Source of the DNA: Rhabdothermincola sp036846205
Lineage (GTDB): Bacteria > Actinomycetota > Acidimicrobiia > Acidimicrobiales > Acidimicrobilacustridaceae
Reading direction: 5' to 3'
Assembly (NCBI RefSeq): GCF_036846205.1
Contig: NZ_DAIUCK010000003.1
Coordinates: 1-64,000, forward strand
DNA length: 64,000 bases
Below are positions 1 to 6,894 of the stretch, in pieces. The stretch's first letter is position 1, and each line of letters starts with the position of its first letter. The position numbers and the translations under genes are program-made. Under the pieces are notes generated by a model. The model searched no databases. It was given only the letters and a program-made list of their open reading frames with translations, and had not been told where the DNA came from.

Positions 1-593
1 CGCCAGCCACCGTCCGGATCGCGGATCAGCGCCGTGGCCTCCGGCACCCCGACCAGCGGGAGGCCCCGAGGCGCCAGCTCCACCGTGCGGTGGACCTTCT
101 CCGGCGACCAGGTGTTGAACCGGGGGATGACCGCCAGACCGGGCACCAGCCCGAGACCGACGGTGAACGCCCCGCCTCTGGTGTCCACCATGGGATCGCA
201 CAGCACATCCGCGCCCGCGCCGGAACCGGCGAGCACCGCGCCGTCACGCCACGCGTCGACGATCGCCTCGTACAGCGGGCTGTCCTTGAGCACCGCCCGC
301 AGGTGCATCGGCGAGGTACCGGGCAGGTAGACGAACCGGGCGTGGCGCACCCGAGCCACGTGCTCCTCGACCAGCCCGTCGGCCCGGGTGAGCACCGGCA
401 CCTCCACCGCGGTGGCCCCGAGGTGTGCGAACCACGCCCGTGCCCGCTCGACGACCGCGCCCGGGTTCTCAAACGCCGACCCGGCGGGCACCACCACGAC
501 CTCGTCCGCACCGGCGAGGCTCAGCAGCTCACGGTCGAAGGTGCAGCCGTCGGTCCACTCCCCGCCGCCGACCAGGGCCAGTGTGCCGGTCAC
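1..593 (-). CDS. Peptidase S51-like / type 1 glutamine amidotransferase-like protein, partial
   Basis: The 3' end lies beyond the left edge; about 197 residues are visible. The GTG start at 593 overlaps the stop of the upstream methyltransferase gene (GTGA), so the two are co-translated. The N-terminus LALVGGGEW and the later segment LAGSGAGADVL match the fold of cyanophycinase and peptidase E (family S51), where the nucleophile sits in a G-T-S-A-G-A elbow. Here the elbow reads G-S-G-A-G-A, so the nucleophile position is Gly and the Ser is one residue early. That suggests a non-peptidase or altered activity; the substrate is unknown. Family call is from motifs only. Confidence 0.75.
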   Translation of the reverse strand, partial: MTGTLALVGGGEWTDGCTFDRELLSLAGADEVVVVPAGSAFENPGAVVERARAWFAHLGATAVEVPVLTRADGLVEEHVARVRHARFVYLPGTSPMHLRAVLKDSPLYEAIVDAWRDGAVLAGSGAGADVLCDPMVDTRGGAFTVGLGLVPGLAVIPRFNTWSPEKVHRTVELAPRGLPLVGVPEATALIRDPDGGW

Positions 594-1132
594 GCCACCG
601 CCCCCGCGCGCTCGTGCCCCATGCTCGCCATGGACGGCACGATACGCGCCCGGACGTGCACCAGCTGGCGCAGCGGCCACACCACGGTGGGCACGTCGAC
701 GCGCTCGAGGTCACCGAGCGTCAGGCCCACCGCTCGCATCGCCGCCGGGACGTCCCGCTCGACGTGCCGCCCCGCCACCGCCCGGTGCCGGGACCACAGC
801 GTGGCCAGCAGCGTGTGCCCCCGGCACACGTGGTTCACCGGCTCGACGACCTCCACCTGCCCGCCGGGGACCAGCATGGCGACGGCCGCCCGGAGCGCCC
901 CGACGAGGTCCGGGAAGCGGGTGAGGTCCCCGCCGGACACCACCGTGTCGTAGCGCTCGGTCGGGTCACCGCCGTTGATCACCGCGGCCAGGCGGACCCG
1001 TCCCGCGGGAGAGCCCAGGTCCAGCACCCGGCCCCGGGCCCGGCCCATGGCGCGCAGCCGGTGCTGCTCGATCTCCCGTTGCACCGCGTCGGGGAACGGA
1101 TGCCTGTCCTCCACCGGACGGCAAGCCAGCAT
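590..1132 (-). CDS. Small SAM-dependent methyltransferase-like protein
   Basis: 180 residues from the ATG at 1132. A glycine-rich motif I (RVLDLGSPAGR, about residue 35) is followed after only about 25 residues by YDTVVSGG and then by LVPGGQVEVVEPV, which resemble motifs IV and V-VI of class I methyltransferases. The normal spacing between motif I and the catalytic strand is roughly twice this, so one or two core strands are missing. It is either an unusual minimal member or a degenerate enzyme. It is translationally coupled to the downstream S51-like gene, and the pair reads away from hbd. Substrate not inferable. Confidence 0.65.
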   Translation of the reverse strand: MLACRPVEDRHPFPDAVQREIEQHRLRAMGRARGRVLDLGSPAGRVRLAAVINGGDPTERYDTVVSGGDLTRFPDLVGALRAAVAMLVPGGQVEVVEPVNHVCRGHTLLATLWSRHRAVAGRHVERDVPAAMRAVGLTLGDLERVDVPTVVWPLRQLVHVRARIVPSMASMGHERAGAVA

Positions 1133-1192
1133 GGGGGGTCGCACCGCGCGGACACTAGAACGGGTCCGGCCGGCGCGGTGGAACCGGCAACC

Positions 1193-1204
1193 TACCGGTC
1201 GGTA
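1193..1204. promoter_or_regulatory. Palindromic operator candidate upstream of hbd
   Basis: TACCG-GT-CGGTA is a perfect inverted repeat with a 2-base centre. It lies between the divergent methyltransferase and hbd genes and overlaps the hbd -10 box by two bases. TetR-type repressors of acyl-CoA metabolism often bind sites of this shape; which regulator binds here is not shown. Confidence 0.45.
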
Positions 1205-1208
1205 ACGT
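1203..1208 (+). promoter_or_regulatory. -10 box (TAACGT), leaderless promoter of hbd
   Basis: TAACGT ends 8 bases before the hbd ATG at 1217. No ribosome binding site is present between them, so the transcript probably starts at or next to the start codon. Confidence 0.5.
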
Positions 1209-1216
1209 GGCCGCCC

Positions 1217-2068
1217 ATGACGATCAAGCGCGTGGGAATCGTGGGTTCGGGGATCATGGGGTCGGGCATCGCGGAGGTGGCGGCCAAAGCCGGCTTCGAC
1301 GTGGTGCTCCGCTCCCGCCAGCAACACACCGCCGACGCGATGATCGCCGCGCTGGAGAAGTCGCTCGCCAAGCAGGTCGACAAGGGCAAGCTGGAGGCCG
1401 CCGACCGCGACGCCACCCTGGCCCGGGTGAGCGCCACCTCCAGCTTGGGTGACCTGGCGGACTGCGACCTGGTGATCGAGTCCATCGTCGAGGACCTGGC
1501 CACCAAGAAGGAGCTGTTCGTCGAGCTCAACCACATCGTCAAGGACGAGGCCATCCTGGCCACGAACACCTCGACGCTGCCGGTGATCGAGCTGGCCATG
1601 GAGACCCACCGCCCCTCGCAGGTGTGTGGGGTCCACTTCTTCAACCCGGCTCCGATGATGTCGCTGGTGGAGATCGTCCGTCCCCTCACCGCCTCGGACG
1701 AGACGATCGAACAGGTGCGGGAGTTCGCCACCGCCTGCGGAAAGACCCCGGTGGAGGTGAAGGACCGGGCCGGCTTCATCGTCAACGCGCTGCTGTTCCC
1801 GTACCTGAACAACGCGGTGCGGATGCTCGAGAACGGCACGGCGTCACGCGACGACATCGACGCGGCGATGAAGGGCGGGTGCAACTTCCCGATGGGCCCG
1901 CTGGCCCTGCTGGACCTGGTGGGTCTCGACACCTCCCTCGCCATCCTCGACGCCCTCTACGAGGAGTTCCGCGACCCCAACTACGCCCCCCAGCCGCTGC
2001 TGCGCCGGATGGTCTCGGCCGGCCAGCTCGGTCGCAAGTCGGGCAAGGGCTTCTACGACTACGGCTGA
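1217..2068 (+). CDS. hbd: 3-hydroxybutyryl-CoA dehydrogenase
   Basis: 283 residues, normal length for the family. It oxidises or reduces the acetoacetyl-CoA / 3-hydroxybutyryl-CoA pair with NAD(P). The N-terminal Rossmann motif GSGIMGSGIA (residues 10-19) binds the nucleotide. HFFNPAPMM carries the catalytic His of this superfamily, and the C-terminal domain contains NALLFPYLNNAVRMLE and ends GRKSGKGFYDYG. In this window it can follow the acetoacetyl-CoA thiolase (14377) and, after dehydration to crotonyl-CoA, feed Ccr (11692). The ATG at 1217 is favoured because the Rossmann strand begins immediately after it and a -10 box lies just upstream. Confidence 0.93.
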   Translation: MTIKRVGIVGSGIMGSGIAEVAAKAGFDVVLRSRQQHTADAMIAALEKSLAKQVDKGKLEAADRDATLARVSATSSLGDLADCDLVIESIVEDLATKKELFVELNHIVKDEAILATNTSTLPVIELAMETHRPSQVCGVHFFNPAPMMSLVEIVRPLTASDETIEQVREFATACGKTPVEVKDRAGFIVNALLFPYLNNAVRMLENGTASRDDIDAAMKGGCNFPMGPLALLDLVGLDTSLAILDALYEEFRDPNYAPQPLLRRMVSAGQLGRKSGKGFYDYG

Positions 2069-2720
2069 GGAACCCCCTCCGAGCCGCTGGGCCTTCCCGC
2101 CGGCATCCGAGGCGGACGACAACGGCGTCGTCGGCATCGGTGCCGACCTCGAGCCCGGCACCCTCCTCGCTGCCTACCGGGCGGGCATCTTCCCCATGCC
2201 GATCGGGCGAGGGCCGCGGATCGCCTGGTGGTCGCCCGACCCGCGAGGCATCCTGCCCCTCAACGGCCTGCGGGTCTCCCGCTCGCTTCGTGCCTCGCTG
2301 CGCCGCTTCGAGATCCGGATCGACACCGCCTTCGCCGAGGTGATCGAGGCCTGCGCGTCACCCGAGCGTGACGGCGGGTGGATCACCCCCGACATCATCC
2401 GGGCCTACACCCGGCTCCACCGGCTCGGCTGGGCCCACAGCGTGGAAGCGTGGGCCGATGGCACGCTCGCCGGCGGGCTGTACGGGGTGTCGATCGGCGG
2501 GCTGTTCGCCGGTGAGTCGATGTTCCACCGCCGGCGCGACGCGTCGAAGGTGGCCCTGGTGGCGCTGGTCGACCTGCTGGCCGGCAACGGAGCCAGCCTG
2601 CTCGACGTGCAGTGGACCACCCCGCACCTGCGGTCCCTCGGCGCCATCGACGTCAGCCGCGACCGGTACCTCGCGCTGCTCGCCGACGCGCTCGACCGGC
2701 CCCCCGTCCCGTGGCCGTGA
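2067..2720 (+). CDS. aat: Leucyl/phenylalanyl-tRNA-protein transferase
   Basis: Transfers Leu or Phe from tRNA to N-terminal basic residues, making N-end-rule degradation signals. Family hallmarks are clear: AFPPASEADDNGVVGIGADL, LLAAYRAGIFP, WWSPDPRGILPL, GGWITPDIIRAY and a SMFHRRRDASK segment. The stop at 2720 is firm but the start is not. Homology begins at PSRWAFPP (codon at 2082), right after hbd, and no ATG, GTG, TTG or CTG was found in that frame in the codons read between about 1900 and 2100. The first ATG (2196) would remove the conserved N-terminal domain. The start given here is simply the first codon after the hbd stop; see findings. Confidence 0.85.
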   Translation, partial: EEPPPSRWAFPPASEADDNGVVGIGADLEPGTLLAAYRAGIFPMPIGRGPRIAWWSPDPRGILPLNGLRVSRSLRASLRRFEIRIDTAFAEVIEACASPERDGGWITPDIIRAYTRLHRLGWAHSVEAWADGTLAGGLYGVSIGGLFAGESMFHRRRDASKVALVALVDLLAGNGASLLDVQWTTPHLRSLGAIDVSRDRYLALLADALDRPPVPWP

Positions 2721-2802
2721 CCCGAGCTCCCCGTCCGGCCCTGCCCGGGTCGACCCCGCCCTCACCGTGACATCCGGCGCTCCCATCGGCGACCATTGAG
2801 CC

Positions 2803-4794
2803 ATGACCGACCCCGGCCGCCACCACGCCCGCCCGCTTCCCGCCCGCGAGCGGGACAAACCCTGGCTCATGCGCACCTACTCGGGGCACTCCACCGCCAA
2901 GGCGTCCAACGAGCTGTACCGCACCAACCTGGCGAAGGGACAGACCGGCCTGTCGATCGCTTTCGACCTGCCCACCCAGACCGGCTACGACCCCGACGAC
3001 CCCCGGGCGCGAGGAGAGGTCGGCAAGGTCGGGGTCCCGGTCGCCCACCTCGGGCACATGCGTCAGCTCCTCGACGGCATCCCGCCAGGCGAGATGAACA
3101 CGTCGATGACCATCAACGCCACCGCCGCGTGGCTGCTCGGCCTCTACGTGGCCAACGCCGAGACCCAAGGGGTCGAGTCCCGCCAGCTCCGGGGCACCAC
3201 CCAGAACGACATCGTGAAGGAGTACCTCTCCCGGGGCACCTACATCTTCCCGCCCGAGCCGTCCAAGAGGCTGATCGTGGACATGATCGCCTTCTGCTCG
3301 GAGTGGATCCCCAAGTGGAACCCGATGAACGTGTGCAGCTACCACCTGCAGGAGGCGGGCGCCACCCCCGTGCAGGAGATCGCGTACAGCCTGGCCACCG
3401 CCATCGACGTGCTCGACGCGGTGCGGGCCAGCGGCCAGGTACCCGAGGAGCGGTTCCCGGCGGTGGTGGGCTCGATCTCGTTCTTCGTCAACGCCGGCAT
3501 CCGCTTCGTCGAGGAGACCTGCAAGATGCGGGCGTTCACGCAGCTCTGGGACCGCATCACCGCCGAGCGCTACGGCGTGGAAGACCCGAAGCTGCGCCGG
3601 TTCCGCTACGGCGTGCAGGTCAACTCGCTCGGTCTCACCGAGGCACAGCCCGAGAACAACGTGCAGCGCATCGTGCTCGAGATGCTGGGGGTCACGCTCT
3701 CCAAGCGGGCTCGGGCCCGATCGATCCAGCTCCCGGCGTGGAACGAGGCCCTGGGCCTTCCCCGGCCGTGGGACCAGCAGTGGTCGTTGCGCATGCAGCA
3801 GGTGCTGGCCTTCGAGACCGACCTGCTCGAGTACGACGACCTCTTCGACGGGTCCCGGGTCATCGAAGCCAAGACGGCTGAGCTGGTCGAGGCCGCGCAG
3901 GCCGAGCTCGACGAGGTCCTCGCCCTGGGCGGCGCGTTCGAAGCCATCGAGGAGCTGAAGGGACGGCTGGTCGCCTCGAACACCGAGCGCACCCGCCGAA
4001 TCGAGACCGGCGAGCAGGTGGTGGTGGGGGTCAACGCCTTCACCGAGACCGCGGAATCCCCACTCGGCGGGGAGGAGAACATCCTCAAGGTCGACCCGGC
4101 GGTGCAGGAGGAGATGATCGCCGACGTGCAGGCCTGGCGCTCGGAGCGTGACAACGACGCGGTGAAGCGCTCGCTCGACGAGCTGCGCCGGGCCGCCGAG
4201 ACCGGGGCCAACATCATGCCGGCCACCATCGACCTCGCCCATGCCGGCGGCACCACCGGCGAGTGGGCCGGTGCGCTGCGCGAGGTGTTCGGCGAGTACC
4301 GGGCGCCCACCGGTGTGGCCGCCGCCGTGGGCGTGGGCGGGTTGAGCACGACGCTGCGCGAGGTGGCCGAGCGGGTGAAGGCCCTGCCGGGCGGGCCACC
4401 CCGATTCCTGGTGGCCAAGCCCGGTCTCGATGGGCACTCGAACGGGGCCGAGCAGATCGCGGTGGCCGCCCGCGACGCCGGCATGGAAGTCATCTACCAG
4501 GGCATCCGTTTGACGCCCGAGCAGATCGCGGCGGTGGCCCGGGATGAAGACGTCGACATCGTGGGGCTGTCGATCCTCTCGGGCAGCCACCTCGACCTGG
4601 TGCCAGAGGTGCTCCGCCTGCTGCGGGCCGAAGGTGTCGACAGCCCCGTGGTGGTGGGCGGGATCATCCCCGAGGACGACCGCCCCCGGCTGCTCGAGGC
4701 AGGAGTGGCGGCGGTCTACACCCCGAAGGACTTCGAGCTCGGCCGGTTGATGGGCGACATCGTCGACCTGGTGGTGGACCACCGGGCACGCTGA
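2803..4794 (+). CDS. ecm: Ethylmalonyl-CoA mutase (MeaA/Ecm type), adenosylcobalamin-dependent
   Basis: 663 residues: a substrate-binding TIM-barrel domain followed by a C-terminal B12-binding domain in one chain. It isomerises (2R)-ethylmalonyl-CoA to (2S)-methylsuccinyl-CoA in the ethylmalonyl-CoA pathway. Seen: RTYSGHSTAKASN, TGLSIAFDLPTQTGYD, GEMNTSMTINATAAW, RGTTQNDIVKEYLSRGTYIFPP and the cobalamin-ligand motif LDGHSNG near residue 544, with VGLSILSGSHL and VVVGGIIPEDD after it. The LDGHSNGAEQIAVAARDAG signature and single-chain length fit the MeaA branch rather than methylmalonyl-CoA mutase. The presence of ccr and an epimerase nearby strengthens the call. A hairpin follows the stop. 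Confidence 0.9.
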   Translation: MTDPGRHHARPLPARERDKPWLMRTYSGHSTAKASNELYRTNLAKGQTGLSIAFDLPTQTGYDPDDPRARGEVGKVGVPVAHLGHMRQLLDGIPPGEMNTSMTINATAAWLLGLYVANAETQGVESRQLRGTTQNDIVKEYLSRGTYIFPPEPSKRLIVDMIAFCSEWIPKWNPMNVCSYHLQEAGATPVQEIAYSLATAIDVLDAVRASGQVPEERFPAVVGSISFFVNAGIRFVEETCKMRAFTQLWDRITAERYGVEDPKLRRFRYGVQVNSLGLTEAQPENNVQRIVLEMLGVTLSKRARARSIQLPAWNEALGLPRPWDQQWSLRMQQVLAFETDLLEYDDLFDGSRVIEAKTAELVEAAQAELDEVLALGGAFEAIEELKGRLVASNTERTRRIETGEQVVVGVNAFTETAESPLGGEENILKVDPAVQEEMIADVQAWRSERDNDAVKRSLDELRRAAETGANIMPATIDLAHAGGTTGEWAGALREVFGEYRAPTGVAAAVGVGGLSTTLREVAERVKALPGGPPRFLVAKPGLDGHSNGAEQIAVAARDAGMEVIYQGIRLTPEQIAAVARDEDVDIVGLSILSGSHLDLVPEVLRLLRAEGVDSPVVVGGIIPEDDRPRLLEAGVAAVYTPKDFELGRLMGDIVDLVVDHRAR

Positions 4795-4801
4795 ACCGGC
4801 A

Positions 4802-4821
4802 CCCCCGACCAAAATCGGGGG
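4802..4821 (+). terminator. Hairpin after ecm
   Basis: CCCCCGA pairs with TCGGGGG around a 6-base CCAAAA loop, 7 bases after the ecm stop. There is no T-run, so termination is plausible but unproven. Confidence 0.5.
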
Positions 4822-4861
4822 GGCACCTTGATTCGGGTCGCGGTGTTCCGATGGAGAGAAC

Positions 4862-5635
4862 GTGAACCGTCGGCCCTTCGCCGTGCTCGCCGTCGGCGCC
4901 ATCGGTCTGGTCGTCGGCGTCGCCGCCGCGGTCTGGGACGCGGTCGCCCTGGCGGTCGTGGCCGGCTCGTTGGCGCTGGTGGCCGGCGTCGCCGGCTACC
5001 GGCTCGTCGGTCTGCTCTACCGGGCCCGCAAGGAGATCGACGAGCTGCAGGAGAAGGTCCAACAGCTCGAGCAGACCGTGGACCACGAGGCTCGGGCCCG
5101 CGCCGAGGTGGAGAAGAAGCTCGCCTCGCGCATCGAGCTCACCGCGATGCGCAAGAGCACCCAGGGCGACGCGCTGACCGACGAGCCGAGCGGGCTGTTC
5201 AGCGAGGGGTACTTCACCGTCGCGCTCGACGCCCGCATCGCGGCGGCCCGCCGCAACCTGCGCCCGGTGGCCGTGGCGCTGATCGAGGTCATCGAAGGGT
5301 TGGACTCCGGTCTGCCCCGTCCCGCCGAGCCCGCCACCGTGGCCCAGACGATCCGCGAGACGATCCGCGAAGCCGATACCGCCTGCCGCCTGCTCGACGG
5401 CGGCTACGCGCTGGTCCTGGAGGACACCACGGAGAACGGTGCCATCTGGACCGTCGAGCGGATCCGCCGGCGACTGGTGACCCGGTCGAGCGGGCTGACC
5501 ATGTGGGCCGGGGTCGCCTGCTATCCCGCTCACGGGCTGTCCACCGAGGAGGTCCTGGACCGGGCCGACCTGGCACTCGACATGGCCCGGGAGTGGCGCC
5601 AGGACCGCATCGAGGTGGCCTCCGCCGACTCCTGA
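4862..5635 (+). CDS. Membrane protein with coiled coil and degenerate GGDEF domain
   Basis: 257 residues from a GTG at 4862 preceded by a good GGAGAGA ribosome site. Two adjacent hydrophobic segments (about residues 5-30 and 32-52) are followed by a charged coiled coil (ARKEIDELQEKVQQLEQTV, about 55-100). A C-terminal domain then has the layout of a GGDEF fold: LTDEPSGLFSEGYF at its start, a LDGGYALVLED hairpin where active cyclases have GG(D/E)EF, and ACYPAHGLSTEEVLDRADLAL near the end. The active-site loop is lost, so diguanylate cyclase activity is unlikely; a c-di-GMP or GTP sensing or scaffold role is possible. Confidence 0.75.
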   Translation: MNRRPFAVLAVGAIGLVVGVAAAVWDAVALAVVAGSLALVAGVAGYRLVGLLYRARKEIDELQEKVQQLEQTVDHEARARAEVEKKLASRIELTAMRKSTQGDALTDEPSGLFSEGYFTVALDARIAAARRNLRPVAVALIEVIEGLDSGLPRPAEPATVAQTIRETIREADTACRLLDGGYALVLEDTTENGAIWTVERIRRRLVTRSSGLTMWAGVACYPAHGLSTEEVLDRADLALDMAREWRQDRIEVASADS

Positions 5636-5651
5636 GCCTCCTGAGCCGGGA

Positions 5652-6650
5652 TCAGGTGGTGATGGCGAAGCAGCGGTCGGTGAGCTCGCCGAGCGCATAC
5701 TCGGCGTAGGTGCCGTTGAACATGTGCCGGGTCTTCTCCGTCCACACCAGGGCCTCGGGGGTGGAGATGCGGTGGAAGACCTGCAGGATCCCTCCCTCGT
5801 ACACCCGGTACTCGGCCCAGGCTCCCGGGTAGTCCTTCACGCAGGCCACCTCCACCCAGGGCACGTCATGGGTGAGGCCGAAGCGGCGCACCCGGTTGCG
5901 ATGGGTGTGCCCGGCAAAGTAGCCACGCAGGTTCCGGTGGGCGGCGAAGATCTCGACCAGGCGCTCGCTGTCGTCGGGGTTGATGCCGAAGTAGTTCTCG
6001 GGCCGCTGCGCGGACTCCGGGCTCCAGACGTGGTGGTGACCGAACACCAGCACCGGGCCATCCGTGTTCGCTGCCAGGTCACGCAGCCACACCAGCGACT
6101 CATCCGAGAGGTAGCCGTTGGCTCGCCGGACCCGTGAGGTGTCGAGCACGGCCAACGTGACCCCGGGCAGCTCGACGGCGAGCGGGGCGTCGGAGGCGAA
6201 CGTCTCACCGTGATAGGCGTCGTGGTTCCCCCGGACGTGCACCAGGCGGTCGCCGAACGCCTCGCCGTAGTACTCGAGGAACAGCTCGTACTCCTCACGG
6301 GTGCCGAGTGAGGTGAGATCACCCTTCACCACCACCACGGCGGGGTCGATCTGCTCGATCTCGTGGATGGCCCCCCGGTTCATGGTCTCCGGGTAGGGCT
6401 CCTCGCCATCCTCCACGCTGAAGATGGGGCCCATCTCGAGGCCCTCGATGATGCCGCACTCCGTCTCGCCGAAGTGCACGTCGTTGACGGTGGCGAACCG
6501 GCACAGCAGCTCACCTCCCGGGCGCGCGAGGGTACGGAAGGCGAAGCCGTCGTACTCGTAGAGGTGATCGGGTTCGAGGTCCTCGTACCGGCGGACATCG
6601 AGACCGTCGTGGACGACCGCGCTGTCATCGGCCACCGAGGTGAGCTCCAT
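5652..6650 (-). CDS. Calcineurin-like metallophosphoesterase
   Basis: 332 residues. The five metal-binding blocks of the family are present in order: D-V-H-F-G-E, G-D-L-T-S, G-N-H-D, G-H-H-H and G-H-T-H. They coordinate a two-metal centre that hydrolyses phosphomono- or diesters; the natural substrate cannot be read from sequence. Cyclic nucleotide phosphodiesterases and nucleases are both in this family. No signal peptide is visible. The ATG at 6650 is chosen over longer upstream reading because a TATGCT -10 box ends 6 bases before it. It converges with the GGDEF-like gene. Confidence 0.85.
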   Translation of the reverse strand: MELTSVADDSAVVHDGLDVRRYEDLEPDHLYEYDGFAFRTLARPGGELLCRFATVNDVHFGETECGIIEGLEMGPIFSVEDGEEPYPETMNRGAIHEIEQIDPAVVVVKGDLTSLGTREEYELFLEYYGEAFGDRLVHVRGNHDAYHGETFASDAPLAVELPGVTLAVLDTSRVRRANGYLSDESLVWLRDLAANTDGPVLVFGHHHVWSPESAQRPENYFGINPDDSERLVEIFAAHRNLRGYFAGHTHRNRVRRFGLTHDVPWVEVACVKDYPGAWAEYRVYEGGILQVFHRISTPEALVWTEKTRHMFNGTYAEYALGELTDRCFAITT

Positions 6651-6656
6651 GTGCGG

Positions 6657-6662
6657 AGCATA
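6657..6662 (-). promoter_or_regulatory. -10 box (TATGCT), leaderless promoter of the metallophosphoesterase
   Basis: Six bases separate TATGCT from the ATG at 6650; no ribosome site fits between. The box lies in the short gap after accE, so this gene need not depend on the pccB promoter. Confidence 0.5.
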
Positions 6663-6681
6663 GGTTGGCCGGGAGGGACGA

Positions 6682-6894
6682 TCAGGGGCGGTCGCGGCGA
6701 GCGGGCAGCGGCTTGGACCACCATCGGCCGGAGAACCGCCACCGGGGCATCTCCTGCGACGGCTCGGCCAGCACGCCACGCGGCCAGGCCGCCTCGATCG
6801 CGGCGACGATGGCCGCCACCTCCTCCTCCGAGGGCACCGGACGGACGTCGCCGATCCCGGCTGCAGCCGCTGCCTGGTGGTCGGCGCCGGTCAC
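6682..6894 (-). CDS. accE: Acyl-CoA carboxylase epsilon subunit
   Basis: 70 residues, GTG start overlapping the pccB stop (GTGA). Small actinobacterial epsilon subunits bind the beta subunit of acetyl/propionyl-CoA carboxylase and raise its activity. The typical pattern is visible: a PSEEEVAAIVAAIEAAW helix followed by a basic, Trp-rich tail (WRFSGRWWSKP). Length and position directly after the carboxylase beta gene match the family. Sequence conservation in this family is low, so context carries much of the call. Confidence 0.8.
   Translation of the reverse strand: MTGADHQAAAAAGIGDVRPVPSEEEVAAIVAAIEAAWPRGVLAEPSQEMPRWRFSGRWWSKPLPARRDRP

Noticed and set aside
425..1216. Long 5' extension of the hbd reading frame
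   Set aside because: Runs antisense through the methyltransferase and S51-like genes with Arg/Pro-rich composition; the Rossmann fold starts at ATG 1217.
2721..2802. Cobalamin riboswitch upstream of the B12-dependent mutase
   Set aside because: The gap is only 82 bases and shows no B12-box-like sequence.
2653..4902. 749-codon minus-strand open frame
   Set aside because: Exact shadow of the ethylmalonyl-CoA mutase gene, a common effect in very GC-rich DNA; no domain resemblance.
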